From: Ptiloglossa arizonensis
Taxonomy: Eukaryota; Arthropoda; Insecta; Hymenoptera; Colletidae
Direction of reading: 5' to 3'
Assembly (NCBI RefSeq): GCF_051014685.1
Contig: NW_027478525.1
Coordinates: 372,001 to 436,000, forward strand
DNA length: 64,000 bases
The first letter of the stretch is position 1; the number at the start of each line of letters is the position of its first letter. A program made the translations under genes and the position numbers. Under the pieces are notes generated by a model, which was not told where the DNA came from, searched no databases, and was given only the letters and a program-made list of their open reading frames with translations. Below are positions 23,001-36,291 of this stretch, one piece after another.

Positions 23001-26000
23001 ATGCCCACTTTTCCCCTAGGCCGTTCTAGTTATTCGTTTCGAGCACCAGAACTGCGAAAATTTTGAGCTTCTCAAGCGTTTCTTACACCCAAACGGCCAT
23101 ATCTCGCGAACGGATTGACCAATCCGCAAAATTTCTGTTGCATTTGAAAGTAGAAACTCGCCCGATTACAACGGTATGCGCACTTTTCCCCCACGCCGTT
23201 CTAGTTACTCGTTTCTAGCATCAGAACTGCGAAAATTTTGAGTTTCTCAAGCGTTCCTTACCTCCAAACTGCCATATCTCGCGAACGGATTGACCAATCT
23301 GCAAAATTTCTGTTGCTTCTGAAAGTAGAAACTCGCCCGATTACAACGGTATGCGCACTTTTCCCCTAGGCCGTTCTAGTTATTCGTTTCGAGCATCAGA
23401 ACTGCGAAAATTTTGAGTTTCTAAAGCGTTTCTTATCTCCAAACTGCCATGTCTCGCGAACGGATTGATCAATCCGCAAAATTTCTGTTGCATCTGGAAG
23501 TAGAAACTCGCCCGATTACATCGATATGCGTACTTTTCCCCTAGGCCGTTCTAGTTATTCGTTTCGAGCATCAGAACTGCGAAAATTTTGAGTTTCTCAA
23601 GCGTTTCTTACCCCCAAACTGCCACATCTCTCGAACGGATTGACCAATCCGCAAAATTTCTGTTGCATCTGAAAGTAGAAACTCGCCCGAATACAACGGT
23701 ATGTGTAGTTTTCCCCTAGGCCGTTCCAGTTATTCGTTTCGAGCATCAGAACTGCGAAAATTTTGAGTTTCTAAAGCGTTTCTTATCTCCAAACTGCCAT
23801 ATCTCGCGAACGAAACGATCAATCCGCAAAATTTCTGTTCCATCTGAAAGTAGACACTCTCCCGATTACAACGGTATGCGTACTTCTCCCCTAGGCCGTT
23901 CTAGTCATTCGTGTCGAGCATCAGAACTGCGAAAATTTTGAGTATCTCAAGGGTTTCTTACCTCCAAACTGCCATATCTCGCGAACGAATTGATCAATCC
24001 GCAAAATTTCTTTTGCATCTGAAAGTAGAAACTCGCCCGATTACAACGGTAGGTGTAGTTTTCCCCTAGGCCGTTCCAGTTATTCGTTTCGAGCATCAGA
24101 ACTGCGAAAATTTTGAGTTTCTCAAGCGTTTCTTACATCCAAACTGCCATATCTCGTGAACGGATTGACCAATCCGCAAAATTTCTGTTGCATCTGAAAG
24201 TAGAAACTCGCCCGATTACAACGGTATGCGCACTTTTCCCCTAGGCGGTTCTAGTTATTCGTTTCGAGCATCAGAACAGCCAAAATTTTGAGTTTCTCAA
24301 GCGTTTCTTACATCCAAACTGCCATATCTCGCGAACGGATTGACCGATCCGCAAAATTTCTGTTGCATCTGAAAGTAGAAACTCGCCCGATTACAAGGGT
24401 ATGCCCACTTTTCCCCTAGGCCGTTCTAGTTATTCGTTTCAAGCATCAGAACTGCCCAAATTTTGAGTTTATCAAGCGTTTCTTACCTTCAAACTGCCAT
24501 ATCTCGCGAACGGAACGATCAATCCGCAAAATTTCTGTTGCATCTGAAAGTAGACACTCGCCCGATTACAACGGTATGCGTACTTCTCCCCTAGGCCGTT
24601 CTAGTCATACGTTTCGAGCATCAGAACTGCGAAAATTTCGAGTTTCTCAAGCGTTTCTTGCATCCAAACTGCCATATCTCGCTAAGGGATTGACCGATCC
24701 GCAAAATTTCTGTTGCTTCTGAAAGTAGAAACTCGCCCGATTACAACGGTATGCCCACTTTTCCCCTAGGCCGTTCTAGTTATTCGTTTCGAGCACCAGA
24801 ACTGCGAAAATTTTGAGTTTCTCAAGCGTTTCTTAAATCCAAACGGCCATATCTCGCGAACGGATTGACCAATCCGCAAAATTTCTGTTGCATTTGAAAG
24901 TAGAATCTCGCCCGATTACAACGGTATGCGCACTTTTCCCCCACGCCGTTCTAGTTACTCGTTTCTAGCATCAGAACTGCGAAAATTTTGAGTTTCTCAA
25001 GCGTTTCTTACCTCCAAACTGCCATATCTCGCGAACGGATTGACCAATCTGCAAAATTTCTGTTGCTTCTGAAAGTAGAAACTCGCCCGATTACAACGGT
25101 ATGCGCACTTTTCCCCTAGGCCGTTCCAGTTATTCGTTTCGAGCATCAGAACTGCGAAAATTTTGAGTTTCTCAAGCGTTTCTTACATCCAAACTGCCAT
25201 ATCTCGTGAACGGATTGACCAATCCGCAAAATTTCTGTTGCATCTGAAAGTAGAAACTCGCCCGATTACAACGGTATGCGCACTTTTCCCCTAGGCGGTT
25301 CTAGTTATTCGTTTCGAGCATCAGAACAGCCAAAATTTTGAGTTTCTCAAGCGTTTCTTACATCCAAACTGCCATATCTCGCGAACGGATTGACCGATCC
25401 GCAAAATTTCTGTTGCATCTGAAAGTAGAAACTCGCCCGATTACAAGGGTATGCCCACTTTTCCCCTAGGCCGTTCTAGTTATTCGTTTCAAGCATCAGA
25501 ACTGCGCAAATTTTGAGTTTATCAAGCGTTTCTTACCTTCAAACTGCCATATCTCGCGAACGGAACGATCAATCCGCAAAATTTCTGTTGCATCTGAAAG
25601 TAGACACTCGCCCGATTACAACGGTATGCGTACTTCTCCCCTAGGCCGTTCTAGTCATACGTTTCGAGCATCAGAACTGCGAAAATTTCGAGTTTCTCAA
25701 GCGTTTCTTGCATCCAAACTGCCTTATCTCGCTAAGGGATTGACCGATCCGCAAAATTTCTGTTGCATCTTAAAGTAGAAACTCGCCCGATTACAACGGT
25801 ATGCCCACTTTTCCCCTAGGCCGTTCTAGTTATTCGTTTCGAGCACCAGAACTGCGAAAATTTTGAGTTTCTCAAGCGTTTCTTAAATCCAAACGGCCAT
25901 ATCTCGCGAACGGATTGACCAATCCGCAAAATTTCTGTTGCATTTGAAAGTAGAAACTCGCCCGATTACAACGGTATGCGCACTTTTCCCCCACGCCGTT

Positions 26001-27305
26001 CTAGTTACTCGTTTCTAGCATCAGAACTGCGAAAATTTTGAGTTTCTCAAGCGTTTCTTACCTCCAAACTGCCATATCTCGCGAACGGATTGACCAATCT
26101 GCAAAATTTCTGTTGCTTCTGAAAGTAGAAACTCGCCCGATTACAACGGTATGCGCACTTTTCCCCTAGGCCGTTCTAGTTATTTTTTTCGAGCATCAGA
26201 ACTGCGAAAATTTTGAGTTTCTCAAGCGTTTCTTACATCCAAACGGCCATATCTCGCGAACGGATTGACCAATCCGCAAAATTTCTGTTGCATTTGAAAG
26301 TAGAAACTCGCCCGATTACAACGGTATGCGCACTTTTCCCCTGGGCCGTTCTAGTTATTCGTTTCGAGCGTCAGAACTGCGAAAATTTTGAGTTTCTAAA
26401 GCGTTTCTTATCTCCAAACTGCCATGTCTCGCGAACGGATTGGTAAATCCGCAAAATTTCTGTTGCTTGTGAAAGTAGAAACTCGCCCGATTACAACGGT
26501 CTGCGTACTTCTCCCCTAGGCCGTTCTAGTCATTCGTTTCGAGCATCAGAACTGCGAAAATTTTGAGTTTCTCAAGCGTTTCTTATCTCCAAACTGCCAT
26601 ATCTCGCGAACGGATTGATCAATCCGCAAAATTTCTGTTGCGTCTGAAAGTAGACACTCGCCCGATTACAACCGTATGCGGACTTTTCCCCTAGGCCGTT
26701 CTAGTTACTCGTTTCTAGCATCAGAACTGCGAAAATTTCGAGTTTCTCAAGCGTTTCTTACATCCAAACTGCCATATCTCGCGAACCGATTGACCGATCC
26801 GCAAAGTTTCTGTTGCATCTGAAAGTAGAAACTCGCCCGATTACAACGGTATGCCCACTTTTCCCCTAGGCCGTTCTAGTTATTCGTTTCAAGCATCAGA
26901 ACTGCGCAAATTTTGAGTTTATCAAGCGTTTCTTACCTTCAAACTGCCATATCTCGCGAACGGAACGATCAATCCGCAAAATTTCTGTTGCATCTGAAAG
27001 TAGACACTCGCCCGATTACAACGGTATGCGTACTTCTCCCCTAGGCCGTTCTAGTCATACGTTTCGATCATCAGAACTGCGAAAATTTCGAGTTTCTCAA
27101 GCGTTTCTTGCATCCAAACTGCCATATTTCGCTAACGGATTGACCGATCCGCAAAATTTCTGTTGCATCTTAAAGTAGAAACTCGCCCGATTACAACGGT
27201 ATGCCCACTTTTCCCCTAGGCCGTTCTAGTTACTCGTTTCTAGCATCAGAACTGCGAAAATTTCGAGTTTCTCAAGCGTTTCTTACATCCAAACTGCCAT
27301 ATCTC
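20031..27305 (+). repeat. Divergent monomer block A
   Basis: This block holds satellite only, but with more private substitutions than the flanks: cccccacgcc, gtttctagcatc, gagcaccag, catttgaaag, ctaagggattg, attggtaaatcc and tagtcatacg. From about 20.9 kb it is matched downstream, first at shift 26584 (21078 and 47662), then at 26934 (22713 and 49647), and again at about 30958 (26213 and 57171). The jumps of 175 and 350 bp show whole-monomer losses or gains: one monomer near 20222-20240 and two near 22245-22270. It also contains an internal duplication: about 22.29-22.7 kb resembles 22.99-23.4, 24.74-25.1 and 25.8-26.2 kb. Confidence 0.75.
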
Positions 27306-27540
27306 GAGAACGGATTGATCAATCCGCAAAATTTCTGTTGCATCTGAAAGTAGAAACTCGCCCGATTACAACGGTATGCGCACTTTTCCCCTAAGCGGTT
27401 CTAGTTATTCGCTTCGAGCATCAGAACTGCCAAAATTTTGAGTTTCTCAAGCGTTTCTTACATCCAAACGGCCATGTCTCGCGAACGGATTGGTAAATCC
27501 GCAAAATTTCTGTTGCATTTGAAAGTAGAAACTCGCCCGA

Positions 27541-30370
27541 TTACAACGGTATGTGTAGTTTTCCCCTAGGCCGTTCCAGTTATTCGTTTCGAGCATCAGA
27601 ACTGCTAAAATTTCGAGTTTCTCTAGCGTTTCTTACATCCAAACTGCCATATCTCGAGAACGGATTGATCAATCCGCAAAATTTCTGTTGCATCTGAAAG
27701 TAGAAACTCGCCCGATTACAACGGTATGCGCACTTTTCCCCTAGGCGGTTCTAGTTATTCGCTTCGAGCATCAGAACTGCCAAAATTTTGAGTTTCTCAA
27801 GCGTTTCTTACCTCCAAACTGCCATATCTCGCGAACGGATTGACCAATCCGCAAAATTTCTGTTGCATCTGAAAGTAGAAACTCGCCCGATTACAACGGT
27901 AGGTGTAGTTTTCCCCTAGGCCGTTCCAGTTATTCGTTTCGAGCATCAGAACTGCGAAAATTTTGAGTTTCTCAAGCGTTTCTTACCTCCAAACTACCAT
28001 ATCTCGCGAACCGATTGACCAATCCGCAAAATTTCTATTGCATCTGAAAGTAGAAACTCGCCCGATTACAACGGTAGGTGTAGTTTTCCCCTAGGCCGTT
28101 CTAGTTATTCGTTTCGAGCATCAGAACTGCGAAAATTTTGAGTTTCTCAAGCGTTTCTTACTTCCAAACTGCCACATCTCGCGAACGGATCGACCAATCC
28201 GCAAAATTTCTGTTGCATCTGAAAGTAGAAACTCGCCCGATTTCAACGGTATGTGTAGTTTTCCCCTAGGCCGTTCCAGTTATTCGTTTCGAGCATCAGA
28301 ACTGCGAAAATTTTGAGTTTCTCAAGCGTTTCATACCTCCAAACTGCCATATCTCGCGAACGGATTGACCAATCCGCAAAATTTCTGTTGCATCTGAAAG
28401 TAGAAACTCGCCCGATTACAACGGTATGCGTACTTTTCCCCTAGGCGGTTCTAGTTATTCGTTTCGAGCATCAGAACTGCCAAAATTTTGAGTTTTTCAA
28501 GCGTTTCTTGCATCCAAACTGCCATATCTCGCGAACGGATTGACCGATCCGCAAAATTTCTGTTGCATCTGAAAGTAGAAACTCGCCCGACTACAACGGT
28601 ATGCGCACTTTTCCCCTTGGCCGTTCTAGTTATTCGTTTCAAGCATCAGAACTGCGCAAATTTTGAGTTTCTCAAGCGTTTCTTACCTCCAAACTGCCAT
28701 ATCTCGCGAACGGATTGACCAATCCGCAAAATTTCTGTTGCATCTGAAAGTAGAAACTCGCCCGATTACAACGGTAGGTGTAGTTTTCCCCTAGGCCGTT
28801 CTAGTTATTCGTTTCAAGCATCAGAACTGCGCAAATTTTGAGTTTCTCAAGCGTTTCTTGCATCCAAACTGCCATATCTCGCGAACGGATTGACCGATCC
28901 GCAAAATTTCTGTTGCATCTGAAAGTAGAAACTCGCCCGACTACAACGGTATGCGCACTTTTCCCCTTGGCCGTTCTAGTTATTCGTTTCGAGCATCAGA
29001 CTGCGAATATTTTGAGTTTCTCAAGCGTTTCTTATCTCCAAACTGCCATATCTCGCGAACGGATTGACCAATCCGCAAAATTTCTGTTGCATCTGAAAGT
29101 AGAAACTCGCCCGCTTACAACGGTATGCCTACTTTCCCCTAGGCCGTACTAGTTACTCGTTTCGAGCATCAGAACTGCGAAAATTTTGAGTTTCTCAAGC
29201 GTTTCTTACCTCCAAACTGCCATATCTCGCGAACGGATTGACCAATCCGCAAAATTTCTGTTGCATCTGAAAGTAGAAACTCGCCCGATTACAACGGAAT
29301 GCGCACTTTTCCCCTAGGCCGTTCTAGTTATTCGTTTCAAGCATCAGAACTGCGCAAATTTTGAGTTTCTCAAGCGTTTCTTACCTTCAAACTGCCATAT
29401 CTCGCGAACGGATTGACCGATCCGCAAAATTTCTGTTGCATCTGAAAGTAGAAACTCGCCCGACTACAACGGTATGCGCACTTTTCCCCTTGGCCGTTCC
29501 AGTTATTCGTTTCGAGCATCAGAACTGCGAAAATTTTGAGTTTCTCAAGCGTTTCTTACCTCCAAACTGCCATATCTCGCGAACGGATTGACCAATCCGC
29601 AAAATTTCTGTTGCATCTTAAAGTAGGGACTCGCCCGATTACAACGGTATGTGTTGTTTTCCCCTAGGCCGTTCCAGTTATTCGTTTCGAGCATCAGAAC
29701 TGCGAAAATTTTGAGTTTCTCAAGCGTTTCTTACCTCCAAACTGCCATATCTCGCGAACGGATTGACCAATCCGCAAAATTTCTGTTGCATCTTAAAGTA
29801 GGGACTCGCCCGATTACAACTGTATGTGTTGTTTTCCCCTAGGCCGTTCCAGTTATTCGTTTCGAGCATCAGAACTGCGAAAATTTTGAGTTTCTCAAGC
29901 GTTTCTTACCTCCAAACTGCCATATCTCGCGAACGGATTGACCAATCCGCAAAATTTCTGTTGCATATTAAAGTAGGGACTCGCCCGATTACAACGGTAT
30001 GTGTAGTTTTCCCCTAGGCCGTTCCAGTTATTCGTTTCGAGCATCAGAACGGCGAAAATTTCGAGTTTCTCTAGCGTTTCTTACATCCAAACGGCCATAT
30101 CTCGCGAACGGATTGACCAATCCGCAAAATTTCTGTTGCTTCTGAAAGTAGAAACTCGCCCGATTACAACGGTATGCGTACTTTTCCCCTAGGCGGTTCT
30201 AGTTATTCGTTTCGAGCATCAGAACTGCCAAAATTTTGAGTTTCTGAAGCGTTTCTTGCATCCAAACTGCCATATCTCGCGAACGGATTGACCGATCCGC
30301 AAAATTTCTGTTGCATCTGAAAGTAGAAACTCGCCCGACTACAACGGTATGCGCACTTTTCCCCTTGGCC
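27541..30370 (+). repeat. Long-range duplicate block (partner at 9697-12526)
   Basis: Partner of the block at 9.7-12.5 kb at a shift of 17844 bp. From about 28100 it is also the first part of the 7-kb composite repeat, so one sequence takes part in two duplications of different scale. Confidence 0.8.
29283..29299 (-). other. Best CENP-B-box-like variant, copy 1
   Basis: In this monomer ggtatg is changed to ggaatg, so the minus strand reads TTCCGTTGTAATCGGGC. It matches 8 of 9 essential CENP-B box positions; only the second T of TTCG is wrong. The monomer belongs to the composite repeat of 28.1-41.4 kb, and the same variant recurs once in each repeat copy. That makes it an inherited variant, not a read error. 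Confidence 0.45.
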
Positions 30371-32954
30371 GTTCCAGTTATTCGTTTCGAGCATCAGAAC
30401 TGCGGAAATTTTGAGTTTCTCAAGCGTTTCTTACCTCCAAACTGCCATATCTCGCGAACGGATTGACCAATCCGCAAAATTTCTGTTGCATCTGAAAGTA
30501 GAAACTCGCCCGATTACAACGGTATGTGTAGTTTTCCCCTAGGCGGTTCTAGTTATTCGTTTCGAGCATCAGAACTGCGAAAATTTTGAGTTTCTCAAGC
30601 GTTTCTTACTTCCAAACTGCCACATCTCGCGAACGGATCGACCAATCCGCAAAATTTCTGTTGCATCTGAAAGTAGAAACTCGCCCGATTTCAACGGCAT
30701 GTGTAGTTTTCCCCTAGGCCGTTCCAGTTATTCGTTTCGAGCATCAGAACTGCGAAAATTTTGAGTTTCTCAAGCGTTTCTTACCTCCAAACTGCCATAT
30801 CTCGCGAACGGATTGACCAATCCGCAAAATTTCTGTTGCATCTGAAAGTAGAAACTCGCCCGATTACAACGGTATGTGTAGTTTTCCCCTAGGCGGTTCT
30901 AGTTATTCGTTTCGAGCATCAGAACTGCGAAAATTTTGAGTTTCTCAAGCGTTTCTTGCATCCAAACTGCCATATCTCGCGAACGGATTGACCGATCCGC
31001 AAAATTTCTGTTGCATCTGAAAGTAGAAACTCGCCCGATTACAACGGTATGCCCACTTTTCCCCTAGGCCGTCCTAGTTATTCGTTTCAAGCATCAGAAC
31101 TGCGAAAATTTTGAGTTTCTCAAGCGTTTCTTACATCCAAACGGCCATATCTCGCGAACGGATTGACCAATCCGCAAAATTTCTGTTGCTTCTGAAAGTA
31201 GAAACTCGCCCGATTACAACGGTATGCGTACTTCTCCCCTAGGCCGTTCTAGTCATTCGTTTCGAGCATCAGAACTGCGAAAATATTGAGTTTCTCAAGC
31301 GTTTCTTATCTCCAAACTGCCATATCTCGCGAACGGATTGACCAATCCGCAAAATTTCTGTTGCATCTGAAAGTAGAAACTCGCCCGATTACAACGGTAT
31401 GCGTACTTTTCCCCTAGGCCGTTCTAGTTACTCGTTTCGAGCATCAGAACTGCGAAAATTTTGAGTTTCTCAAGCGTTTCTTACCTTCAAACTGCCATAT
31501 CTCGCGAATGGAACGATCAATCCGCAAAATTTCTGTTGCATCTGAAAGTAGACACTCGCCCGATTAGAACGGTATGCGTACTTCTCCTCTAGGCCGTTCT
31601 AGTCATTCGTTTCGAGCATCAGAACTGCGAAAATTTCGAGTTTCTCAAGCGTTTCTTGCATCCAAACTGCCATATCTCGCGAACGGATTGACCGATCCGC
31701 AAAATTTGTGTTGCATCTGAAAGTAGAAACTCGCCCGATTACAACGGTATCCCCACTTTTCCCCTAGGCCGATCTAGTTATTCGTTTCAAGCATCAGAAC
31801 TGCGCAAATTTTGAGTTTCTCAAGCGTTTCTTACCTTCAAACTGCCATATCTCGCGAACGGATTGACCGATCCGCAAAATTTCTGTTGCATCTGAAAGTA
31901 GAAACTCGCCCGACTACAACGGTATGCGCACTTTTCCCCTTGGCCGTTCCAGTTATTCGTTTCGAGCATCAGAACTGCGAAAATTTTGAGTTTCTCAAGC
32001 GTTTCTTACCTCCAAACTGCCATATCTCGCGAACGGATTGACCAATCCGCAAAATTTCTATTGCATCTTAAAGTAGGGACTCGCCCGATTACAGCGGTAT
32101 GTGTAGTTTTCCCCTAGGCCGTTCCAGTTATTCGTTTCGAGCATCAGAACTGCGAAAATTTCGAGTTTCTCTAGCGTTTCTTACTTCCAAACTGCCACAT
32201 CTCGCGAACGGATCGACCAATCCGCAAAATTTCTGTTGCATCTGAAAGTAGAAACTCGCCCGATTACAACGGTATGTGTAGTTTTCCCCTAGGCGGTTCT
32301 AGTTATTCGTTTCGAGCATCAGAACTGCGAAAATTTTGAGTTTCTGAAGCGTTTCTTGCATCCAAACTGCCATATCTCGCGAACGGATTGACCGATCCGC
32401 AAAATTTCTGTTGCATCTGAAAGTAGAAACTCGCCCGATTACAACGGTAGGTGTAGTTTTCCCCTAGGCCGTTCTAGTTATTCGTTTCAAGCATCAGAAC
32501 TGCGCAAATTTTGAGTTTCTCAAGCGTTTCTTGCATCCAAACTGCCATATCTCGCGAACGGATTGACCGATCCGCAAAATTTCTGTTGCATCTGAAAGTA
32601 GAAACTCGCCCGACTACAACGGTATGCGCACTTTTCCCCTTGGCCGTTCTAGTTATTCGTTTCGAGCATCAGACTGCGAATATTTGAGTTTCTCAAGCGT
32701 TTCTTATCTCCAAACTGCCATATCTCGCGAACGGATTGACCAATCCGCAAAATTTCTGTTGCATCTGAAAGTAGAAACTCGCCCGCTTACAACGGTATGC
32801 CTACTTTCCCCTAGGCCGTACTAGTTACTCGTTTCGAGCATCAGAACTGCGAAAATTTTGAGTTTCTCAAGCGTTTCTTACCTCCAAACTGCCATATCTC
32901 GCGAACGGATTGACCAATCCGCAAAATTTCTGTTGCATCTGAAAGTAGAAACTC

Positions 32955-32971
32955 GCCCGATTACAACGGAA
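32955..32971 (-). other. Best CENP-B-box-like variant, copy 2
   Basis: Same 17-mer and same 8 of 9 match as at 29283, placed 3672 bp downstream in the next copy of the composite repeat. The spacing equals 21 monomers less three single-base deletions. Confidence 0.45.
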
Positions 32972-32996
32972 TGCGCACTTTTCCCCTAGGCCGTTC

Positions 32997-34395
32997 TAGT
33001 TATTCGTTTCAAGCATCAGAACTGCGCAAATTTTGAGTTTCTCAAGCGTTTCTTACCTTCAAACTGCCATATCTCGCGAACGGATTGACCGATCCGCAAA
33101 ATTTCTGTTGCATCTGAAAGTAGAAACTCGCCCGACTACAACGGTATGCGCACTTTTCCCCTTGGCCGTTCCAGTTATTCGTTTCGAGCATCAGAACTGC
33201 GAAAATTTTGAGTTTCTCAAGCGTTTCTTACCTCCAAACTGCCATATCTCGCGAACGGATTGACCAATCCGCAAAATTTCTGTTGCATCTTAAAGTAGGG
33301 ACTCGCCCGATTACAACGGTATGTGTTGTTTTCCCCTAGGCCGTTCCAGTTATTCGTTTCGAGCATCAGAACTGCGAAAATTTTGAGTTTCTCAAGCGTT
33401 TCTTACCTCCAAACTGCCATATCTCGCGAACGGATTGACCAATCCGCAAAATTTCTGTTGCATCTTAAAGTAGGGACTCGCCCGATTACAACTGTATGTG
33501 TTGTTTTCCCCTAGGCCGTTCCAGTTATTCGTTTCGAGCATCAGAACTGCGAAAATTTTGAGTTTCTCAAGCGTTTCTTACCTCCAAACTGCCATATCTC
33601 GCGAACGGATTGACCAATCCGCAAAATTTCTGTTGCATATTAAAGTAGGGACTCGCCCGATTACAACGGTATGTGTAGTTTTCCCCTAGGCCGTTCTAGT
33701 TATTCGTTTCAAGCATCAGAACTGCGCAAATTTTGAGTTTCTCAAGCGTTTCTTACCTTCAAACTGCCATATCTCGCGAACGGATTGACCGATCCGCAAA
33801 ATTCTGTTGCATCTGAAAGTAGAAACTCGCCCGACTACAACGGTATGCGCACTTTTCCCCTTGGCCGTTCCAGTTATTCGTTTCGAGCATCAGAACTGCG
33901 AAAATTTTGAGTTTCTCAAGCGTTTCTTACCTCCAAACTGCCATATCTCGCGAACGGATTGACCAATCCGCAAAATTTCTGTTGCATCTTAAAGTAGGGA
34001 CTCGCCCGATTACAACGGTATGTGTTGTTTTCCCCTAGGCCGTTCCAGTTATTCGTTTCGAGCATCAGAACTGCGAAAATTTTGAGTTTCTCAAGCGTTT
34101 CTTACCTCCAAACTGCCATATCTCGCGAACGGATTGACCAATCCGCAAAATTTCTGTTGCATCTTAAAGTAGGGACTCGCCCGATTACAACTGTATGTGT
34201 TGTTTTCCCCTAGGCCGTTCCAGTTATTCGTTTCGAGCATCAGAACTGCGAAAATTTTGAGTTTCTCAAGCGTTTCTTACCTCCAAACTGCCATATCTCG
34301 CGAACGGATTGACCAATCCGCAAAATTTCTGTTGCATATTAAAGTAGGGACTCGCCCGATTACAACGGTATGTGTAGTTTTCCCCTAGGCCGTTC
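32997..34395 (+). repeat. 4-monomer internal tandem duplication (first occurrence)
   Basis: Units at 32997-33696 (700 bp) and 33697-34395 (699 bp). The 699 results from one T lost in caaaattctg near 33803. Both units contain the cgactacaac/ccttggcc monomer, two gtgttgttttcc monomers and the gcatattaaag monomer. The hybrid boundary at 33697 joins gtgtagttttcccctaggccgttc to tagttattcgtttcaagc. Confidence 0.85.
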
Positions 34396-35138
34396 CAGTT
34401 ATTCGTTTCGAGCATCAGAACTGCGAAAATTTCGAGTTTCTCTAGCGTTTCTTACCTCCAAACGGCCATATCTCGCGAACGGATTGACCAATCCGCAAAA
34501 TTTCTGTTGCTTCTGAAAGTAGAAACTCGCCCGATTACAACGGTATGCGTACTTTTCCCCTAGGCGGTTCTAGTTATTCGTTTCGAGCATCAGAACTGCC
34601 AAAATTTTGAGTTTCTGAAGCGTTTCTTGCATCCAAACTGCCATATCTCGCGAACGGATTGACCGATCCGCAAAATTTCTGTTGCATCTGAAAGTAGAAA
34701 CTCGCCCGACTACAACGGTATGCGCACTTTTCCCCTTGGCCGTTCCAGTTATTCGTTTCGAGCATCAGAACTGCGGAAATTTTGAGTTTCTCAAGCGTTT
34801 CTTACCTCCAAACTGCCATATCTCGCGAACGGATTGACCAATCCGCAAAATTTCTGTTGCATCTGAAAGTAGAAACTCGCCCGATTACAACGGTATGTGT
34901 AGTTTTCCCCTAGGCGGTTCTAGTTATTCGTTTCGAGCATCAGAACTGCGAAAATTTTGAGTTTCTCAAGCGTTTCTTACTTCCAAACTGCCACATCTCG
35001 CGAACGGATCGACCAATCCGCAAAATTTCTGTTGCATCTGAAAGTAGAAACTCGCCCGATTTCAACGGCATGTGTAGTTTTCCCCTAGGCCGTTCTAGTT
35101 ATTCGTTTCGAGCATCAGAACTGCGAAAATTTTGAGTT

Positions 35139-36093
35139 TCTTCAAGCGTTTCTTACTTCCAAACTGCCACATCTCGCGAACGGATCGACCAATCCGCAAA
35201 ATTTCTGTTGCATCTGAAAGTAGAAACTCGCCCGATTTCAACGGTATGTGTAGTTTTCCCCTAGGCCGTTCCAGTTATTCGTTTCGAGCATCAGAACTGC
35301 GAAAATTTTGAGTTTCTCAAGCGTTTCATACCTCCAAACTGCCATATCTCGCGAACGGGATTGACCAATCCGCAAAATTTCTGTTGCATCTGAAAGTAGA
35401 AACTCGCCCGATTACAACGGTATGCGTACTTTTCCCCTAAGCGGTTCTAGTTATTCGTTTCGAGCATCAGAACTGCCAAAATTTTGAGTTTTCAAGCGTT
35501 TCTTGCATCCAAACTGCCATATCTCGCGAACGGATTGACCGATCCGCAAATTTCTGTTGCATCTGAAAAGTAGAAACTCGCCCGACTACAACGGTATGCG
35601 CACTTTTCCCCTTGGCCGTTCTAGGTTATTCGTTTCAAGCATCAGAACTGCGCAAATTTGAGTTTCTCAAGCGTTTCTTACCTCCAAACTGCCATATCTC
35701 GCGAACGGATTGACCAATCCGCAAAATTTCTGTTGCATCTGAAAGTAGAAACTCGCCCGATACAACGGTAGGTGTAGTTTTCCCCTAGGCCGTTCTAGTT
35801 ATTCGTTTCAAGCATCAGAACTGCGCAAATTTTGAGTTTCTCAAGCGTTTCTTGCATCCAAACTGCCATATCTCGCGACGGATTGACCGATCCGCAAAAT
35901 TTCTGTTGCATCTGAAAGTAGAAACTCGCCCGACTACAACGGTATGCGCACTTTTCCCCTTGGCCGTTCTAGTTATTCGTTTCGAGCATCAGACTGCGAA
36001 TATTTTGAGTTTCTCAAGCGTTTCTTATCTCCAAACTGCCATATCTCGCGAACGGATTGACCAATCCGCAAAATTTCTGTTGCATCTGAAGTA
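35139..36093. other. Cluster of single-base homopolymer indels
   Basis: Ten one-base length changes fall within about 950 bp. Extra bases: T near 35141, G near 35358, A near 35570 and G near 35625. Missing bases: T near 35491, A near 35550, T near 35659, T near 35761, A near 35878 and A near 36090. The net change of -2 exactly explains the shift moving from 6994 to 6992 relative to 28.1-29.3 kb. Each lies in a run of two or more identical bases. Elsewhere such changes occur only a few times in tens of kilobases. The pattern resembles unpolished long-read sequence more than biology. Confidence 0.8.
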
Positions 36094-36274
36094 GAAACTC
36101 GCCCGCTTACAACGGTATGCCTACTTTCCTCTAGGCCGTACTAGTTACTCGTTTCGAGCATCAGAACTGCGAAAATTTTGAGTTTCTCAAGCGTTTCTTA
36201 CCTCCAAACTGCCATATCTCGCGAACGGATTGACCAATCCGCAAAATTTCTGTTGCATCTGAAAGTAGAAACTC

Positions 36275-36291
36275 GCCCGATTACAACGGAA
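36275..36291 (-). other. Best CENP-B-box-like variant, copy 3
   Basis: Same 8 of 9 variant in the third copy of the composite repeat, 3320 bp beyond the previous one. It lies just past the indel-rich stretch but is itself intact. Confidence 0.45.

Larger units (their letters stand above)
28101..35094 (+). repeat. About 7-kb composite repeat, unit 1
   Basis: A two-part unit. The first part runs from 28101 to about 32.44 kb, and the second from there to 35094. The two parts are related at a shift of 3672-3673 bp (21 monomers): 29361 matches 33033, and 29651 matches 33323. The second part has an extra four-monomer duplication at 32997-34395. Marker pairs cagactgcg at 28997 and 32670, and ggaatgcgcac at about 29297 and 32969, occur once per part. 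A one-base T loss at about 32685 and another at about 33803 are private. Confidence 0.8.

Noticed and set aside
28838..29152. 104-codon open frame, repeated at 38803-39117
   Set aside because: It begins at TTG and spans two monomers joined by the one-base deletion cagactgcg. Its recurrence follows the HOR, not selection on a protein.
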